Counted from the stretch's first letter, positions 38,203-48,298 are shown. The stretch is 64,000 nt of DNA from Neisseria canis (GCF_900636765.1 NZ_LR134313.1:1364001-1428000); one strand, 5' to 3'. Numbers and translations are program-made. Notes: generated from the letters alone by a model not told the origin.

Positions 38203-40014
38203 TTACTCGGGTTTTTTGAAGTGTTTGCGGCGTTCGTGCTCTTGCAGGTAACGCTTGCGCAAGCGGATGGATTGCGGCGTGATTTCTACCAGTTCGTCGT
38301 CGTCGATAAACTCGACCGCGCTTTCCAAAGTCAGCTTGACCGGCGTGGTCAGGCGCACGGCTTCGTCGGTGCCGCTGGCGCGTACGTTGGTGAGTTTTTT
38401 ACCTTTTAAGGGGTTAACCACCAAATCGTTGTCGCGGCTGTGGATACCGATAATCATGCCTTCGTAGAGTTTTTCGCCGGGCGATACGAACATACGGCCG
38501 CGGTCTTCCAAGTTCCACAATGCGTAAGCCACCGCTTCGCCTTGCTCTTGGGAAATCAACACGCCGTTGTGGCGGCCGGGCATATCGGGTTTCACCGGTG
38601 CGTAATCGTCGAAAACGTGGCTCATCAAGCCGACACCGCGGGTTAAGGTCATAAACTCGCCTTGGAAACCGATCAGGCCGCGGGCGGGGATGTGGTATTC
38701 CAAGCGGGTGCGGCCGTTGCCGTCGCTTTCCATATTGGTAAGCTCGCCGCGGCGGCGGCCAAGCTCTTCCATTACCGCGCCTTGGTTGTCGTCGGGTACG
38801 TCAACTGTGAGGTTTTCATACGGCTCGCATTTTTGGCCGTCGATTTCACGGTAAACCACGCGCGGTTTGCCGACGGCCAATTCGTAACCTTCGCGGCGCA
38901 TGTTTTCCAACAGAATGGTTAAGTGCAGTTCGCCTCGGCCGGATACGCGGAAGATGTCGGCATCTTCGGTATCTTCCACGCGCAGGGCGACGTTGGTCAG
39001 CAATTCTTTTTGCAGACGGTCGCGGATTTGGCGCGAGGTAACGAATTTGCCTTCGGTGCCGGCCAGCGGAGAGGTGTTCACCATAAAGTCCATGGTTAAG
39101 GTCGGTTCGTCCACGCTCAACATGGGCAGGCCTTTAGGATTATCTTTGTCGGTGATGGTTACGCCGATGCCGATGTCTTCAATACCGGAAATAATCACGA
39201 TATCGCCGGATTCCGCTTCTTCCAGCGGCACGCGCTCCAAGCCTTTGAAGCCTAAAAGTTGGTTGATGCGGCCTTGTGCGACCTGTTTTTCGTGATTCAT
39301 TACGGCAACCACTTGGCCGGGTTTGATGCGGCCGTTCAAGATGCGGCCGATGCCTAAGCGGCCGGTGTAGTTGTCGTAGTCGAGTTGGGAAATTTGCAGT
39401 TGCAGGGTTTCGTCTGCGCTGCCGCTGGGGGGCGGGGTGTGTTTGAGGATGGTGTCGAACAACGGGCGCATGTCTTGGCTTTCGTCGTCTTCTTCCAGCT
39501 TGGCAAAACCGCTCAAGCCCGAAGCGTAAACGATGGGGAAGTCCAATTGTTCGTCGGTGGCACCGAGGCTGTCGAACAGCTCGAAGGTTTGGTCAATCAC
39601 CCAGCTCGGGCGCGCGCTCGGTTTGTCGATTTTGTTGATCACCACAATCGGGCGCAGGCCTAATGCCAAGGCTTTTTTGGTAACGAAACGGGTTTGCGGC
39701 ATCGGGCCTTCTTGAGCGTCCACCAGCAAAACCACGCAATCGACCATGCCCAATACGCGTTCCACTTCGCCGCCGAAGTCGGCGTGTCCGGGCGTATCGA
39801 CGATATTGATGTGGTAGCCTTCGTATTCGATGGCGGTATTTTTGGCAAGAATGGTAATGCCGCGTTCTTTTTCGATGTCGTTGCTGTCCATTACGCGTTC
39901 GTCAACCTGCTGATTGGCGCGGAAGGTGCCGGATTGGCGCAAGAGCTGGTCTACCAGCGTGGTTTTGCCGTGGTCGACGTGGGCGATAATCGCAATATTG
40001 CGGATTTGTTTCAT
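38203..40014 (-). CDS. typA: TypA/BipA, ribosome-associated GTPase
   Basis: 603 residues. [10 protein letters not shown] (residues 11-20) G1, [13 protein letters not shown]3, [11 protein letters not shown]4, and the C-terminal BipA-specific [16 protein letters not shown]. Acts on 50S assembly and stress. A 345-bp AT-rich gap precedes it. Confidence 0.96.
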   Translation of the reverse strand: MKQIRNIAIIAHVDHGKTTLVDQLLRQSGTFRANQQVDERVMDSNDIEKERGITILAKNTAIEYEGYHINIVDTPGHADFGGEVERVLGMVDCVVLLVDAQEGPMPQTRFVTKKALALGLRPIVVINKIDKPSARPSWVIDQTFELFDSLGATDEQLDFPIVYASGLSGFAKLEEDDESQDMRPLFDTILKHTPPPSGSADETLQLQISQLDYDNYTGRLGIGRILNGRIKPGQVVAVMNHEKQVAQGRINQLLGFKGLERVPLEEAESGDIVIISGIEDIGIGVTITDKDNPKGLPMLSVDEPTLTMDFMVNTSPLAGTEGKFVTSRQIRDRLQKELLTNVALRVEDTEDADIFRVSGRGELHLTILLENMRREGYELAVGKPRVVYREIDGQKCEPYENLTVDVPDDNQGAVMEELGRRRGELTNMESDGNGRTRLEYHIPARGLIGFQGEFMTLTRGVGLMSHVFDDYAPVKPDMPGRHNGVLISQEQGEAVAYALWNLEDRGRMFVSPGEKLYEGMIIGIHSRDNDLVVNPLKGKKLTNVRASGTDEAVRLTTPVKLTLESAVEFIDDDELVEITPQSIRLRKRYLQEHERRKHFKKPE

Positions 40015-40359
40015 GTTTGTGCTTTAGCTAGAATTTGAAAAACTGTGAATTATAACATGCTTTTACCGGCTGAATGTTGGCAATAAAAAACAGGCGGTAA
40101 AGTTAATTAATGTAAAATGTAAATCTAATTGATAGAGCTTATCAAAATCGTATCCAATAAAACATCATTAAAAACAATATGCTGATATTTTCTTTGGGTA
40201 AAAAAAGCGCTATTTATTGTTGATAATTGTTTGTATTTTAAATAGAAAATTTGAAATATCCGGAATAGTTGATAAAATTTGAATCATAGAGAGCTGTGCA
40301 AAAGAAACACATACCGCATCAAGACAATAAACAATCATGGAATCATGAAAGGAATAACC
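40015..40359. promoter_or_regulatory. Divergent region typA / bfrA with a palindrome
   Basis: 345 bp. TTGATAGAGCTTATCAA at 40129-40145 is a perfect 6-5-6 palindrome; its half-sites resemble FNR half-sites but spacing is wrong for FNR. Might be an operator of iron storage genes; the protein is unknown. Confidence 0.4.
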
Positions 40360-40824
40360 ATGCAAGGCAATCAGGCTGTAATTGATTATATGAACGAATT
40401 GTTGGCAGGCGAATTGGCTGCCCGTGATCAATATTTTATCCACTCGCGTATGTATGCCGAATGGGGCTACAACAAATTGTTTGAGCGCATTGGTCATGAA
40501 ATGGAAGATGAAACCGCTCATGCGGAAGCTTTTATCCGCCGTATCCTGATGCTGGGCGGTACGCCGAAAATGGTGCCTGCGGCGATTAATGTGGGTACTG
40601 ATGTGGTTTCCATGCTTAAGGCTGATTTGAATACCGAATTGGAAGTGCGTGCAACCTTGAAAAAAGGCATCAAGCTTTGCGAAGAGCAGCAGGATTATGT
40701 TACACGCGAATTGCTGGTTGAACAGCTGAAAGATACTGAAGAAGACCATGCACATTGGCTTGAGCAGCAGCTGCGCCTGATTGATATGGTCGGCATGCAA
40801 AACTACCTGCAAAGCCAAGTTTAA
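40360..40824 (+). CDS. bfrA: Bacterioferritin A (ferroxidase-type subunit)
   Basis: 154 residues from ATG 40360 after AAAGGAA. Four-helix bundle with the ferroxidase ligands E18, E51 and H54 (also E94, E127, H130 region: EEQQDYV, EEDHAH). Position 52 is Thr, not the Met that binds heme. Two subunit types are known from N. gonorrhoeae. Paired with bfrB 27 bp downstream. Confidence 0.93.
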   Translation: MQGNQAVIDYMNELLAGELAARDQYFIHSRMYAEWGYNKLFERIGHEMEDETAHAEAFIRRILMLGGTPKMVPAAINVGTDVVSMLKADLNTELEVRATLKKGIKLCEEQQDYVTRELLVEQLKDTEEDHAHWLEQQLRLIDMVGMQNYLQSQV

Positions 40825-40851
40825 CATTCCGAACTTTGAAAGGAGTCGACG

Positions 40852-41325
40852 ATGCAAGGCGAACGTTCGGTAATCCGCGAGTTGAATAAAAATCTGGGTT
40901 TGCTTTTGGTAACCATTAACCAATATTTCTTACATGCCCGCATTTTGAAAAACTGGGGTTTTGAAGAATTGGGCGAGCATTTCTACAAACAATCCATTGT
41001 GGAAATGAAAGCAGCCGATGACCTTATTGAGCGTATTTTGCTGCTGGAAGGGCTGCCTAATCTGCAAGACTTGGGCAAGCTGCTAATTGGTGAAAATCCG
41101 GAAGAAATCATCCGCTGTGATTTGACCAAAGAGCAGGAGAAACATGAGGCTTTGGTGGCTGCGATTGCCGAGTGCGAGGCTCAGCAGGATTATGTAAGCC
41201 GCGCTCTGTTAACCGGTTTGAAAGACACCAACGAAGAGCACATTGATTGGTTGGAAACCCGGCAAGAGTTGATCGGCAATATGGGTTTGCACAACTTTTT
41301 ACAATCTGCTGCGCAAGAGGACTAA
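40852..41325 (+). CDS. bfrB: Bacterioferritin B (heme-binding-type subunit)
   Basis: 157 residues. Has Met52 (VEMKAADD), the heme ligand, but lacks E18 (Leu) and H54 (Ala), so the ferroxidase site is incomplete. It should form mixed shells with BfrA, each subunit adding one function. GAGTCG-type site before ATG. Operon ends with a strong terminator. Confidence 0.92.
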   Translation: MQGERSVIRELNKNLGLLLVTINQYFLHARILKNWGFEELGEHFYKQSIVEMKAADDLIERILLLEGLPNLQDLGKLLIGENPEEIIRCDLTKEQEKHEALVAAIAECEAQQDYVSRALLTGLKDTNEEHIDWLETRQELIGNMGLHNFLQSAAQED

Positions 41326-41388
41326 GCCTGGCTGCCCGCTTAGTAACAAACACTACCAAATCACAACAGCTTTTGCGCAAGCTGTGGC

Positions 41389-41418
41389 AACAGCCCGTCA
41401 TACTTGATGGGCTGTTTT
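41389..41418 (+). terminator. Terminator of bfrAB
   Basis: ACAGCCCGTCA-TACT-TGATGGGCTGT followed by TTTAT; one G-U pair. An upstream stem ACAGCTT/AAGCTGT (about 41366-41385) may add to it. Confidence 0.8.
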
Positions 41419-41425
41419 ATTATGT

Positions 41426-41467
41426 ATGCCTGTCTGAAAAGTGTACGGCCGGTTTCAGACAGGCATT
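41426..41467. terminator. DUS hairpin with a long loop
   Basis: ATGCCTGTCTGAAA and TTTCAGACAGGCAT with 12-16 nt between them (GTGTACGGCCGG). Between bfrB and the nitroreductase gene. Confidence 0.6.
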
Positions 41468-41538
41468 GTTTCAAACAGATGGCTTATGCTATAAATAAAA
41501 CATTTTTAAAAATATCCAAATACAGAAAGCGAACCATA

Positions 41539-42099
41539 ATGATGGATGCATTGGCGCTATTAACCACACGCCGTTCAAGCAAGAAGCTTAACGCGCCCGG
41601 ACCGAGCAGGGCTCAAATTGAAACGATGTTGCAAGCGGCAACCCAAGTGCCTGACCACGGCAATATGCGGCCGGTTAAGTTTACCGTTATCGAAAGCGAA
41701 GAAGGTTTGAACCGTTTTCGCGAGCTGCTTAAGCAAACCGTGATTGAGTTAAATTTTGGTGAAGAGAGCCTGCAAAAAGCCGAGAGAGTAGGGCGTATGG
41801 CACCTTTGGTGGTGGGAGTAACGTTCAGCCCAAATCGTGAGGTGCCGAAACCCAAGCCCGAATGGGAACAAATGTTGAGCGCTGCTTGTTCTGCTTACGC
41901 TTTTCAGCTGGCTGCCAAAGCACAAGGTTTTGATAATGTGTGGATTACCGGGCTATGGACGAACAGCCCTTTACTGCGTGAAGCTTTCGGCTGCGCCGAG
42001 AAAGATAAAATTATCGCCTTGCTGATGGTAGGCACGGGCGAGGAAAACAGCGACGGTGCGAAAAACACCGATTTATCAGAATCCGTAACTTATTGGTAA
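41539..42099 (+). CDS. Nitroreductase family protein, YdjA-like
   Basis: 186 residues from ATG 41539 (or the ATG 3 bp later). Starts MDALALLTTRRSSKKL, with FMN-binding RRSS and a VPDHGNMRPVKF segment, and late GTGEENSDGAK. Short YdjA type of FMN oxidoreductase. The start could not be fixed by a clear ribosome site; longer open frames upstream would cover the DUS pair and are unlikely. Substrate unknown. Confidence 0.85.
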   Translation: MMDALALLTTRRSSKKLNAPGPSRAQIETMLQAATQVPDHGNMRPVKFTVIESEEGLNRFRELLKQTVIELNFGEESLQKAERVGRMAPLVVGVTFSPNREVPKPKPEWEQMLSAACSAYAFQLAAKAQGFDNVWITGLWTNSPLLREAFGCAEKDKIIALLMVGTGEENSDGAKNTDLSESVTYW

Positions 42100-42105
42100 A
42101 CGTTA

Positions 42106-42137
42106 GAGCCGGTTGTCGGATATGATACCCGGCTTTT
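42106..42137 (+). terminator. Terminator of the nitroreductase gene
   Basis: GAGCCGG and CCGGCTTTT pair around 15 nt; an isolated DUS (42136-42147) overlaps the end. Confidence 0.6.
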
Positions 42138-42199
42138 CAGACAGGCATTCGGTTAAGTGTGATTTTGCTATTGATAAATAATCTCAAGTAGCGCTATAA

Positions 42200-42214
42200 T
42201 GTTATGTTATAACA
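42200..42214 (+). promoter_or_regulatory. Zur box before rpmE2-rpmJ2
   Basis: TGTTATGTTATAACA is a perfect 6-3-6 palindrome matching the neisserial Zur consensus TGTTATDNHATAACA, as I recall it. It overlaps the TATAAT-like -10 (about 42195-42200), so Zur binding would block transcription. 13 bp before rpmE2. Confidence 0.85.
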
Positions 42215-42227
42215 CTAGGAGGAAGTT

Positions 42228-42497
42228 ATGAAACCCGATATCCATCCGCAAAACTACCGTACAGTTTTGTTTTACGACAGCGGCGCCGACGAAGGCTGGT
42301 TGATCCGCTCTTGCGCGCCCACTTCTAAAACCATGCAGTGGCGCGACGGTCAGGAGTATCCCGTATTTATGCTGGATACATCATCCGCAAGCCATCCTGT
42401 GTACACAGGCAAACAGCGCGAACATAACCGCGAAGGCCGCGCGAGCCAGTTTAACCAACGCTATGCGGGCATGATGAACGCACTTAAGAAAGGATAA
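42228..42497 (+). CDS. rpmE2: RpmE2, zinc-independent ribosomal protein L31 (type B)
   Basis: 89 residues beginning [19 protein letters not shown]. This is the longer L31 type (YkgM) without the four zinc-binding cysteines of the normal L31; only one Cys is present. It replaces the zinc form when zinc is low, freeing zinc. AGGAGG ribosome site. Followed by rpmJ2 after 4 bp. Confidence 0.94.
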   Translation: MKPDIHPQNYRTVLFYDSGADEGWLIRSCAPTSKTMQWRDGQEYPVFMLDTSSASHPVYTGKQREHNREGRASQFNQRYAGMMNALKKG

Positions 42498-42501
42498 GCT
42501 C

Positions 42502-42627
42502 ATGCAGGTTTTATCATCTTTAAAAGCCGCCAAGCAACGCCACAGAGATTGCCAAGTGGTGCGCCGCCACGGAAAAGTTTATGTGATTTGCAAAAGCAAC
42601 CCGCGTTTTAAAGCGCGCCAGCGTTAA
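42502..42627 (+). CDS. rpmJ2: RpmJ2, zinc-independent ribosomal protein L36 (type B)
   Basis: 41 residues, [20 protein letters not shown]..., ending ...FKARQR, too short for usual ORF lists. Matches the L36 YkgO type that lacks the C4/CH zinc site of RpmJ (only two Cys here). Pairs with rpmE2, same operon and Zur box. GAT AAG CTC precedes ATG; translation is coupled. Confidence 0.9.
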   Translation: MQVLSSLKAAKQRHRDCQVVRRHGKVYVICKSNPRFKARQR

Positions 42628-42657
42628 AAGCAGATATTCCCTTTATCTATCGAAACT

Positions 42658-42682
42658 AAGCTGCCTTTGGGCAGCTTTTTTA
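42658..42682 (+). terminator. Terminator of rpmE2-rpmJ2
   Basis: AAGCTGCC-TTTG-GGCAGCTT followed by TTTTTAT. Confidence 0.88.
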
Positions 42683-42700
42683 TATTTTTGACCCTGGATT

Positions 42701-42712
42701 TTCAGACAGGCA
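42701..42712 (-). repeat. Isolated DUS
   Basis: TTCAGACAGGCA between the rpmJ2 terminator and the clpB promoter. Confidence 0.8.
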
Positions 42713-42773
42713 TTGAGATAAATCAAAATCATACTAATCATCTGCTGTCAAATTAAATTAATAAAATTTAACT

Positions 42774-42802
42774 ATTGAAATACATCTTCATAACCCAATA
42801 TC
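42774..42802 (+). promoter_or_regulatory. Heat-shock (sigma-32 type) promoter of clpB
   Basis: ATTGAAA, 13-bp spacer, CCCAATATC. Consensus is CTTGAAA-N13-17-CCCCATNT. Spacing and most bases agree, and clpB is a known RpoH target. The start codon is 47 bp further on. Confidence 0.65.
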
Positions 42803-42848
42803 GCATTTATCCAACAAATTAAGCTATCAAACAAGGAGCTCTAGAAAT

Positions 42849-45422
42849 ATGAGATTCGATAAATTAACCGCAAAATTCCAACAAGCTCTGGCCGATGCCC
42901 AGAGCTTGGCTTTGGCTGCCGACAACAGCTATCTCGAAGCAGGCCATGTATTGAAAGCCTTGCTCGACGATGCCGAAGGCGGCACCGCGGCTCTGCTTTC
43001 ACACGCCGGTGTAAACGTACCGCAAGTAAAACAACAACTTACCCAAACCTTAAACAGCTTACCCAAAGTATCCGGCACAGGCGGCGAAATCCTGCCCAGC
43101 CGCGAATTGCAGGCCGTTTTAAACCTGATGGACAAAGCCGCCGTCAAGCGCGGCGATGCCTATATCGCCAGCGAACTGTTCCCGCTTGCTTTGGTACAGC
43201 AAAACGACAACACCGGCCGTATCCTGAAAAATGCCGGAGCCACCGAACAAAACATCAACGCCGCCATTGACGCGGTACGAGGAGGAGCCTCTGTGGATAA
43301 CCCCAACGCGGAAGACCAACGCGAGGCCCTGAAAAAATACACCACCGACTTAACCCAGCGTGCCCGCGAAGGCAAACTCGACCCCGTGATCGGACGTGAT
43401 GACGAAATCCGCCGCGCCATCCAAGTCTTGCAACGCCGCACCAAAAACAACCCCGTGTTAATCGGCGAACCCGGCGTGGGTAAAACCGCCATTGTGGAAG
43501 GCTTGGCGCAACGTATCGTGGACGGCGAAGTGCCCGATTCCCTACGCAACAAACGCCTGCTGGTGCTTGATTTGGCCGCATTGATTGCCGGTGCCAAATA
43601 CCGCGGCGAGTTTGAAGAACGCCTGAAGGCCGTCTTAAACGATTTGGCTAAAGACGACGGCAACACTTTGATTTTCATTGATGAAATCCACACGCTTGTC
43701 GGCGCGGGCAAGGCAGATGGCGCAATGGATGCAGGCAATATGCTCAAACCCGCTTTGGCACGCGGCGAGTTGCACTGTATCGGTGCCACCACTTTGGACG
43801 AATACCGCCAATACATCGAAAAAGATGCCGCGCTGGAGCGCCGCTTCCAAAAAGTATTGGTGGGCGAGCCGAGCGTGGAAGACACCATCGCCATTCTGCG
43901 CGGCTTGCAGGAGCGTTACGAAATCCACCACGGCATCGACATCACCGACCCGGCCATCGTTGCCGCCGCAGAGTTGAGCAACCGCTACATTACCGACCGT
44001 TTCCTGCCCGATAAAGCCATTGACTTGATTGACGAAGCCGCCAGCCGCATCAAAATGGAATTGGATTCCAAACCCGAGCAGATGGACAAACTCGACCGCC
44101 GCATCATCCAACTCAAAATGGAAAAAATGCACGTTGAGAAAGAAAGCGACGATGCCAGCAAAAAACGCTTGGAACTGATCGACGAAGAAATTACCGGCCT
44201 GCAAAAAGAATACGCCGATTTGGACGAAATCTGGAAAGCCGAAAAAGCCGCTTCCGCCGGCACTGCCGACATCAAAAAACAAATCGACGACATCAAAGTC
44301 AAAATCGAGCAGGCCAAACGCCAAGGCGATTTTGCCCGCGCCTCGGAACTCGAATACGGCGAACTGCCCAAACTTGCGCGCCAACTGGAATCGCTGGAAA
44401 GCAATCCCGAAGAAAAACAGGCCAACAAACTTTTCCGCACCAAAGTGGGCGCGGACGAAGTGGCCGAAATCGTATCGCGCATGACCGGCATTCCCGTGAG
44501 CAAAATGATGGAAGGCGAACGCGAAAAACTGCTGAAAATGGAAGACGTGCTGCATAACCGCGTTGTCGGCCAAAACGAAGCCGTGCGCGCCGTGTCCGAT
44601 GCCATCCGCCGCTCGCGCTCCGGCTTGGCCGACCCCAACAAACCTTACGGCAGCTTCCTCTTCTTAGGCCCGACCGGTGTCGGCAAAACCGAATTGTGCA
44701 AAGCATTGGCGAGCTTCCTGTTTGACAGCGAAGACCATCTAATCCGCATCGATATGTCGGAATACATGGAAAAACACGCCGTTGCCCGCTTAATCGGCGC
44801 GCCTCCCGGCTACGTCGGCTACGAAGAAGGCGGCTACCTAACCGAACAAGTCCGCCGCAAACCTTACAGCGTGATCCTGCTCGACGAAGTGGAGAAAGCC
44901 CACCCCGACGTGTTCAACATCCTGCTGCAAGTGCTGGACGACGGCCGCTTGACTGACGGCCAAGGCCGCACGGTAGACTTTAAAAACACCGTGATCGTGA
45001 TGACTTCCAACATCGGCAGCCAGCACATCCAACAAATGGGCGTAGCCGACTACGATGCGGTGAAAGAAGTGGTGATGGAAGACGTGAAAGAACACTTCCG
45101 CCCCGAAATGATCAACCGTATCGACGAAGTGGTCGTGTTCCACGGCTTGGATCAGGCCAATATCCGCAGCATCGCCAAAATCCAGCTCAAAGGCTTGGAA
45201 AAACGCCTTGCCGCGCAAAACCTGCATCTCGAAGTCGACGATGCCGCGCTGGACATCATCGCCAAAGCAGGCTTCGACCCCGTGTACGGCGCACGCCCGC
45301 TCAAACGCGCCATCCAAGCGGAAATCGAAAACCCGCTGGCACTGGCTCTGCTCGAAGGCAAATATAAGCCTGAAAGCGCGATTCATGTGAAAGTGGATGG
45401 AGAGCAATTGGTGTTCTCGTGA
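42849..45422 (+). CDS. clpB: ClpB, ATP-dependent disaggregase
   Basis: 857 residues, full-length. N-terminal domain, two AAA+ modules with Walker A GEPGVGKT and GPTGVGKT, Walker B LIFIDEIH and LLDEVEKAH, and a coiled-coil middle domain (about residues 410-530, [18 protein letters not shown]). C-terminal [10 protein letters not shown] as in Clp/Hsp100. It refolds aggregated proteins with DnaK. Expected on stress; a heat-shock promoter lies upstream. Confidence 0.97.
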   Translation: MRFDKLTAKFQQALADAQSLALAADNSYLEAGHVLKALLDDAEGGTAALLSHAGVNVPQVKQQLTQTLNSLPKVSGTGGEILPSRELQAVLNLMDKAAVKRGDAYIASELFPLALVQQNDNTGRILKNAGATEQNINAAIDAVRGGASVDNPNAEDQREALKKYTTDLTQRAREGKLDPVIGRDDEIRRAIQVLQRRTKNNPVLIGEPGVGKTAIVEGLAQRIVDGEVPDSLRNKRLLVLDLAALIAGAKYRGEFEERLKAVLNDLAKDDGNTLIFIDEIHTLVGAGKADGAMDAGNMLKPALARGELHCIGATTLDEYRQYIEKDAALERRFQKVLVGEPSVEDTIAILRGLQERYEIHHGIDITDPAIVAAAELSNRYITDRFLPDKAIDLIDEAASRIKMELDSKPEQMDKLDRRIIQLKMEKMHVEKESDDASKKRLELIDEEITGLQKEYADLDEIWKAEKAASAGTADIKKQIDDIKVKIEQAKRQGDFARASELEYGELPKLARQLESLESNPEEKQANKLFRTKVGADEVAEIVSRMTGIPVSKMMEGEREKLLKMEDVLHNRVVGQNEAVRAVSDAIRRSRSGLADPNKPYGSFLFLGPTGVGKTELCKALASFLFDSEDHLIRIDMSEYMEKHAVARLIGAPPGYVGYEEGGYLTEQVRRKPYSVILLDEVEKAHPDVFNILLQVLDDGRLTDGQGRTVDFKNTVIVMTSNIGSQHIQQMGVADYDAVKEVVMEDVKEHFRPEMINRIDEVVVFHGLDQANIRSIAKIQLKGLEKRLAAQNLHLEVDDAALDIIAKAGFDPVYGARPLKRAIQAEIENPLALALLEGKYKPESAIHVKVDGEQLVFS

Positions 45423-45432
45423 TGCTGTTGGA

Positions 45433-45466
45433 AATGCCTGCCTGAAATTTTTCAGACAGGCATTTT
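45433..45466. terminator. DUS hairpin terminator of clpB
   Basis: AATGCCTGCCTGAAA-TT-TTTCAGACAGGCATTTT; one mismatch in the first arm. Confidence 0.65.
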
Positions 45467-45540
45467 ATTTGGGTATTTTCTTTATACTCGGGTTTGTGTG
45501 AGTGTCTTATTGTCATTAATTAAGTGTTGTAACCAGAGAA

Positions 45541-48189
45541 TCAACCGCTATTCAGTTCGTCTAACTTTTCCACCTCACGATATTCCAGATCCTGCACGCC
45601 AGCGAAATATTTTTCAGCATACTCGATTTTCAAACGTTCAGAGTAACGCAGTTGGTCTTTATCCACGCCCGCTTGTATACCTTTAGCTGTGCCTTTGGTT
45701 TCTGCAACGAAAAACGCTTGTTTCCCGGTTTCGGCAACTACCGCCCAGTCGGGATTGTAGTTGCCTAAAGGCGTGGGAATCTTGAACCATTTGGGCAGTT
45801 TGAAATAGAAAGGGATTTTGCCTAAGGTATCGTCGTCGTAGTTTTCGCAATCGCGGGCGAAATTTTGTTCGACGGCGGAATCGAGCGGGATATAGTTTTC
45901 GCTGATGGTTTTCTCTTGCCTGCCGACTTCAAACGTGTATCCGTTTTCATAAAACTCGGTACCGTTGGCTTCCATATCGCGCCATTTTTCCATAAGGCTT
46001 TGGCGGTAGCGTTCGTCTTCGCTGATGTCGTAGCGTATGCCTTTTACCATCAGGTTTTGCAGAGCAACGTTGATTTTGTCGGCGGCAAGGTCGATAAAAC
46101 GTTGCGGATTGCCCGGTAGGTCGGGCAGGCGGTCGGAGTGCACGAGGATTTCATACACGGTGCGCCGCGTCAGCCCCGTTTTTTTCTGAATGGCACCCAA
46201 TACGTCGGGAATTGCCCATTCCGCTTCCACAGTCAAGCTGCGGCCGGCGGTTTCTTCTGCCCAAACACCGTCGGTTTGCGATTGCCTGATTCGGGCTTTG
46301 TGCATTTGGATTTTCGGTTTTTGGATTTCAGGCATACGGCGCACGGTTTCGGCGGCGGATTCAATCAGTGCGGCCGTGTCGAAATTCACGCGGTAGCGCG
46401 GTTTGCGGCTGAGTTTCTGCCAAACGGCCTGAAACGCGGGGTCGAGCGTAAAATCTTTACGGTAGCGCACGGTTTTTTTACGGGCGGCGTTTTTGATATT
46501 GTCCGATGCAAACGTGATGCCGCATTCGTCTTGGTATTCCTGTTGCAGTGTGGCGGCAAAATGCTCGTAGCTTTCATTGGGAATAACCGTGAGTACGTTC
46601 ACTTTTTCATCGCGCACCCGCACGCCGCTTTGGTTGACAGCCAAACGCAGGCCGCGCCCGATTTCTTGGCGCTTTTTAATCGGCGAGTTGCTTTCGTTGA
46701 GTGTGCAGATTTGGAACACGTTCGGGTTATCCCAGCCTTCTTTCAGGGCGGAATGCGAAAAGATAAAGCGCAAGGGGCTGTCGAACGAAAGCAGCGTTTC
46801 TTTGTCGCGCATAATCAGATGGTAAGTGTCGTTGTCGGCCTGCGTTGTGCCGTTGGTGTTTTTCAGACGGCCTTGTTTGTCTTGTGAAAAATAGCCGTTG
46901 TGTACGCCTTCCGGGTTCTCTCCGCCCGAAAGTTTGGTGTAAATCTCTTCAAACCACAAAGCAAACTTGCCTGCTTCACCCGCCGCCGTGCGGTAGTTTT
47001 CCACCTTGTCGATAAAAAACAGCGACAGCACCTTGATGCCGTAGGCTTTCAGGCGTTTTTCCTTTTTCAGGTGTTCGGCAACGGTATGGTGAATCTGCAT
47101 TTTAATGATTTCGTCGCGCATCACCCCGCCGCTGCCGCGCTCGATTGTGCGGCCGTCTGAAAGATCGATTTCCTGAAGGTCGAATTTTATCTCGTTAATC
47201 CTAAATCCATCTCGGTAGGCTTCGTTACCGCCCGATATTTCAAACAAATCATCGCCGCTTTTTACGCTCACGGTTTTCTTTTTCGTTTGTTTTTTATCTT
47301 GGTAGTGAATTTCTAATTTTGCTTTTGGCTTCTTAGTATTCGGCGGGTAAAAAACTTCCAGTAACTTTATGTATGCACCGTTCACATCGTTTTGCGCCGT
47401 AACCGAAAACACTTCGATCTGCTTAACCAGCTTCAGGTTATAAGCCTGCACCGGGTTCAGGCTGTAAATCTTGTGGCGGCTTGCTTTGTGGGTGGCCGAA
47501 TAACGCAATGTAAACAGCGGGTTGAGCGATTCAATCGCTTTCAGACGGCCTTCCGTTTCCATATTCTGCGGTTCGTCGATAATCACAATCGGACGCGTTT
47601 GGCTGATTTGCGTAATGGGCGCATCGCCGCTTTCGTTGACCTGATTGATCACATTCAAGTCTTTTTCAAACGACTGGATATTGATGACCAAAATTTCAAT
47701 ATTGTCGTTAACGGCAAAAGAGCGCAACGCCGACAAACGGCTGCTGCTGTATTCTGCATAATTCATCACGGGCTTGTCGAACAGGTCGGCAAAGTGCGTG
47801 CGCGTGCTGCGCAGGGTTTGCAATACCCCCTCGCGGATGGCCACGCTCGGCACCACAATCACGAATTTTGTCCAGCCGTATTGCCGGTTAAGCTCGAAAA
47901 TCGTGCGCAGGTAAACATAGGTTTTGCCTGTGCCGGTTTCCATTTCCACCGAAAAGTTTAAGCCGTGTTCGCCGATGTCGGTTTCAGACAGGCCTTTTTC
48001 TGCCTGTATCGTATTCAGGTTGCGTCCTATACTTTCCCAATCCAAAGCCAACTCATTTGCCACAAAGCGGCCGGCCGAACCGCTTTGCAATTCAAAATCC
48101 TGTTTGCGGTTCGGCTCACCTTCAAACAGGCGCAAAACCGCATTGACCGCATCAAGCTGGTAATCCAGTTGTTCAAATTTCAGTTCCAT
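45541..48189 (-). CDS. Type III restriction endonuclease subunit (Res)
   Basis: 882 residues. DEAD-box helicase domain: METGTGKTYV (Walker A), VIIDEPQNME (Walker B, DEPQ), RYSATHK; helicase C-terminal part with LKEGWDNPNVFQICTLNESNS. C-terminal PD-(D/E)xK nuclease NYNPDWAVV...FFVAETKG. Cuts DNA as a complex with Mod. Its frame carries at least three AGGCCGTCTGAA-type DUS (46862-46873, 47151-47161 partial, 47540-47551), a foreign dialect in this window, and one local-type DUS near 47981. Separate start, 105 bp after mod. Confidence 0.93.
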   Translation of the reverse strand: MELKFEQLDYQLDAVNAVLRLFEGEPNRKQDFELQSGSAGRFVANELALDWESIGRNLNTIQAEKGLSETDIGEHGLNFSVEMETGTGKTYVYLRTIFELNRQYGWTKFVIVVPSVAIREGVLQTLRSTRTHFADLFDKPVMNYAEYSSSRLSALRSFAVNDNIEILVINIQSFEKDLNVINQVNESGDAPITQISQTRPIVIIDEPQNMETEGRLKAIESLNPLFTLRYSATHKASRHKIYSLNPVQAYNLKLVKQIEVFSVTAQNDVNGAYIKLLEVFYPPNTKKPKAKLEIHYQDKKQTKKKTVSVKSGDDLFEISGGNEAYRDGFRINEIKFDLQEIDLSDGRTIERGSGGVMRDEIIKMQIHHTVAEHLKKEKRLKAYGIKVLSLFFIDKVENYRTAAGEAGKFALWFEEIYTKLSGGENPEGVHNGYFSQDKQGRLKNTNGTTQADNDTYHLIMRDKETLLSFDSPLRFIFSHSALKEGWDNPNVFQICTLNESNSPIKKRQEIGRGLRLAVNQSGVRVRDEKVNVLTVIPNESYEHFAATLQQEYQDECGITFASDNIKNAARKKTVRYRKDFTLDPAFQAVWQKLSRKPRYRVNFDTAALIESAAETVRRMPEIQKPKIQMHKARIRQSQTDGVWAEETAGRSLTVEAEWAIPDVLGAIQKKTGLTRRTVYEILVHSDRLPDLPGNPQRFIDLAADKINVALQNLMVKGIRYDISEDERYRQSLMEKWRDMEANGTEFYENGYTFEVGRQEKTISENYIPLDSAVEQNFARDCENYDDDTLGKIPFYFKLPKWFKIPTPLGNYNPDWAVVAETGKQAFFVAETKGTAKGIQAGVDKDQLRYSERLKIEYAEKYFAGVQDLEYREVEKLDELNSG

Positions 48190-48231
48190 ATCGTTTTCTT
48201 TTCAAATCATCTGTTGCGCTGTACGGAGCCG

Positions 48232-48298
48232 GTAGGTCGGATACTTGTATCCGACGATCTGATAGGCAGGTATTGTCGGATTCGAGAATCCGACCTAC
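48232..48298. repeat. REP-like palindromic element between mod and res
   Basis: Two stems (GTCGGATAC/GTATCCGAC at 48236-48255 and GTCGGATTC/GAATCCGAC at 48275-48294) and outer arms GTAGGTCGGAT / ATCCGACCTAC. 67 bp. Its end overlaps the stop codon of mod on the minus strand. Confidence 0.75.

Noticed and set aside
40210..40923. Minus frame of 237 codons opposite bfrA
   Set aside because: Shadow of bfrA; no start signal or family pattern.
43635..44573. Long minus-strand frame (312 codons) opposite clpB
   Set aside because: Antisense shadow caused by biased codon use in clpB; Phe/Val-rich translation without motif.
46138..46887. Long plus-strand frame (249 codons) opposite res
   Set aside because: Shadow of the res gene on the other strand; res motifs are clear and this frame has none.
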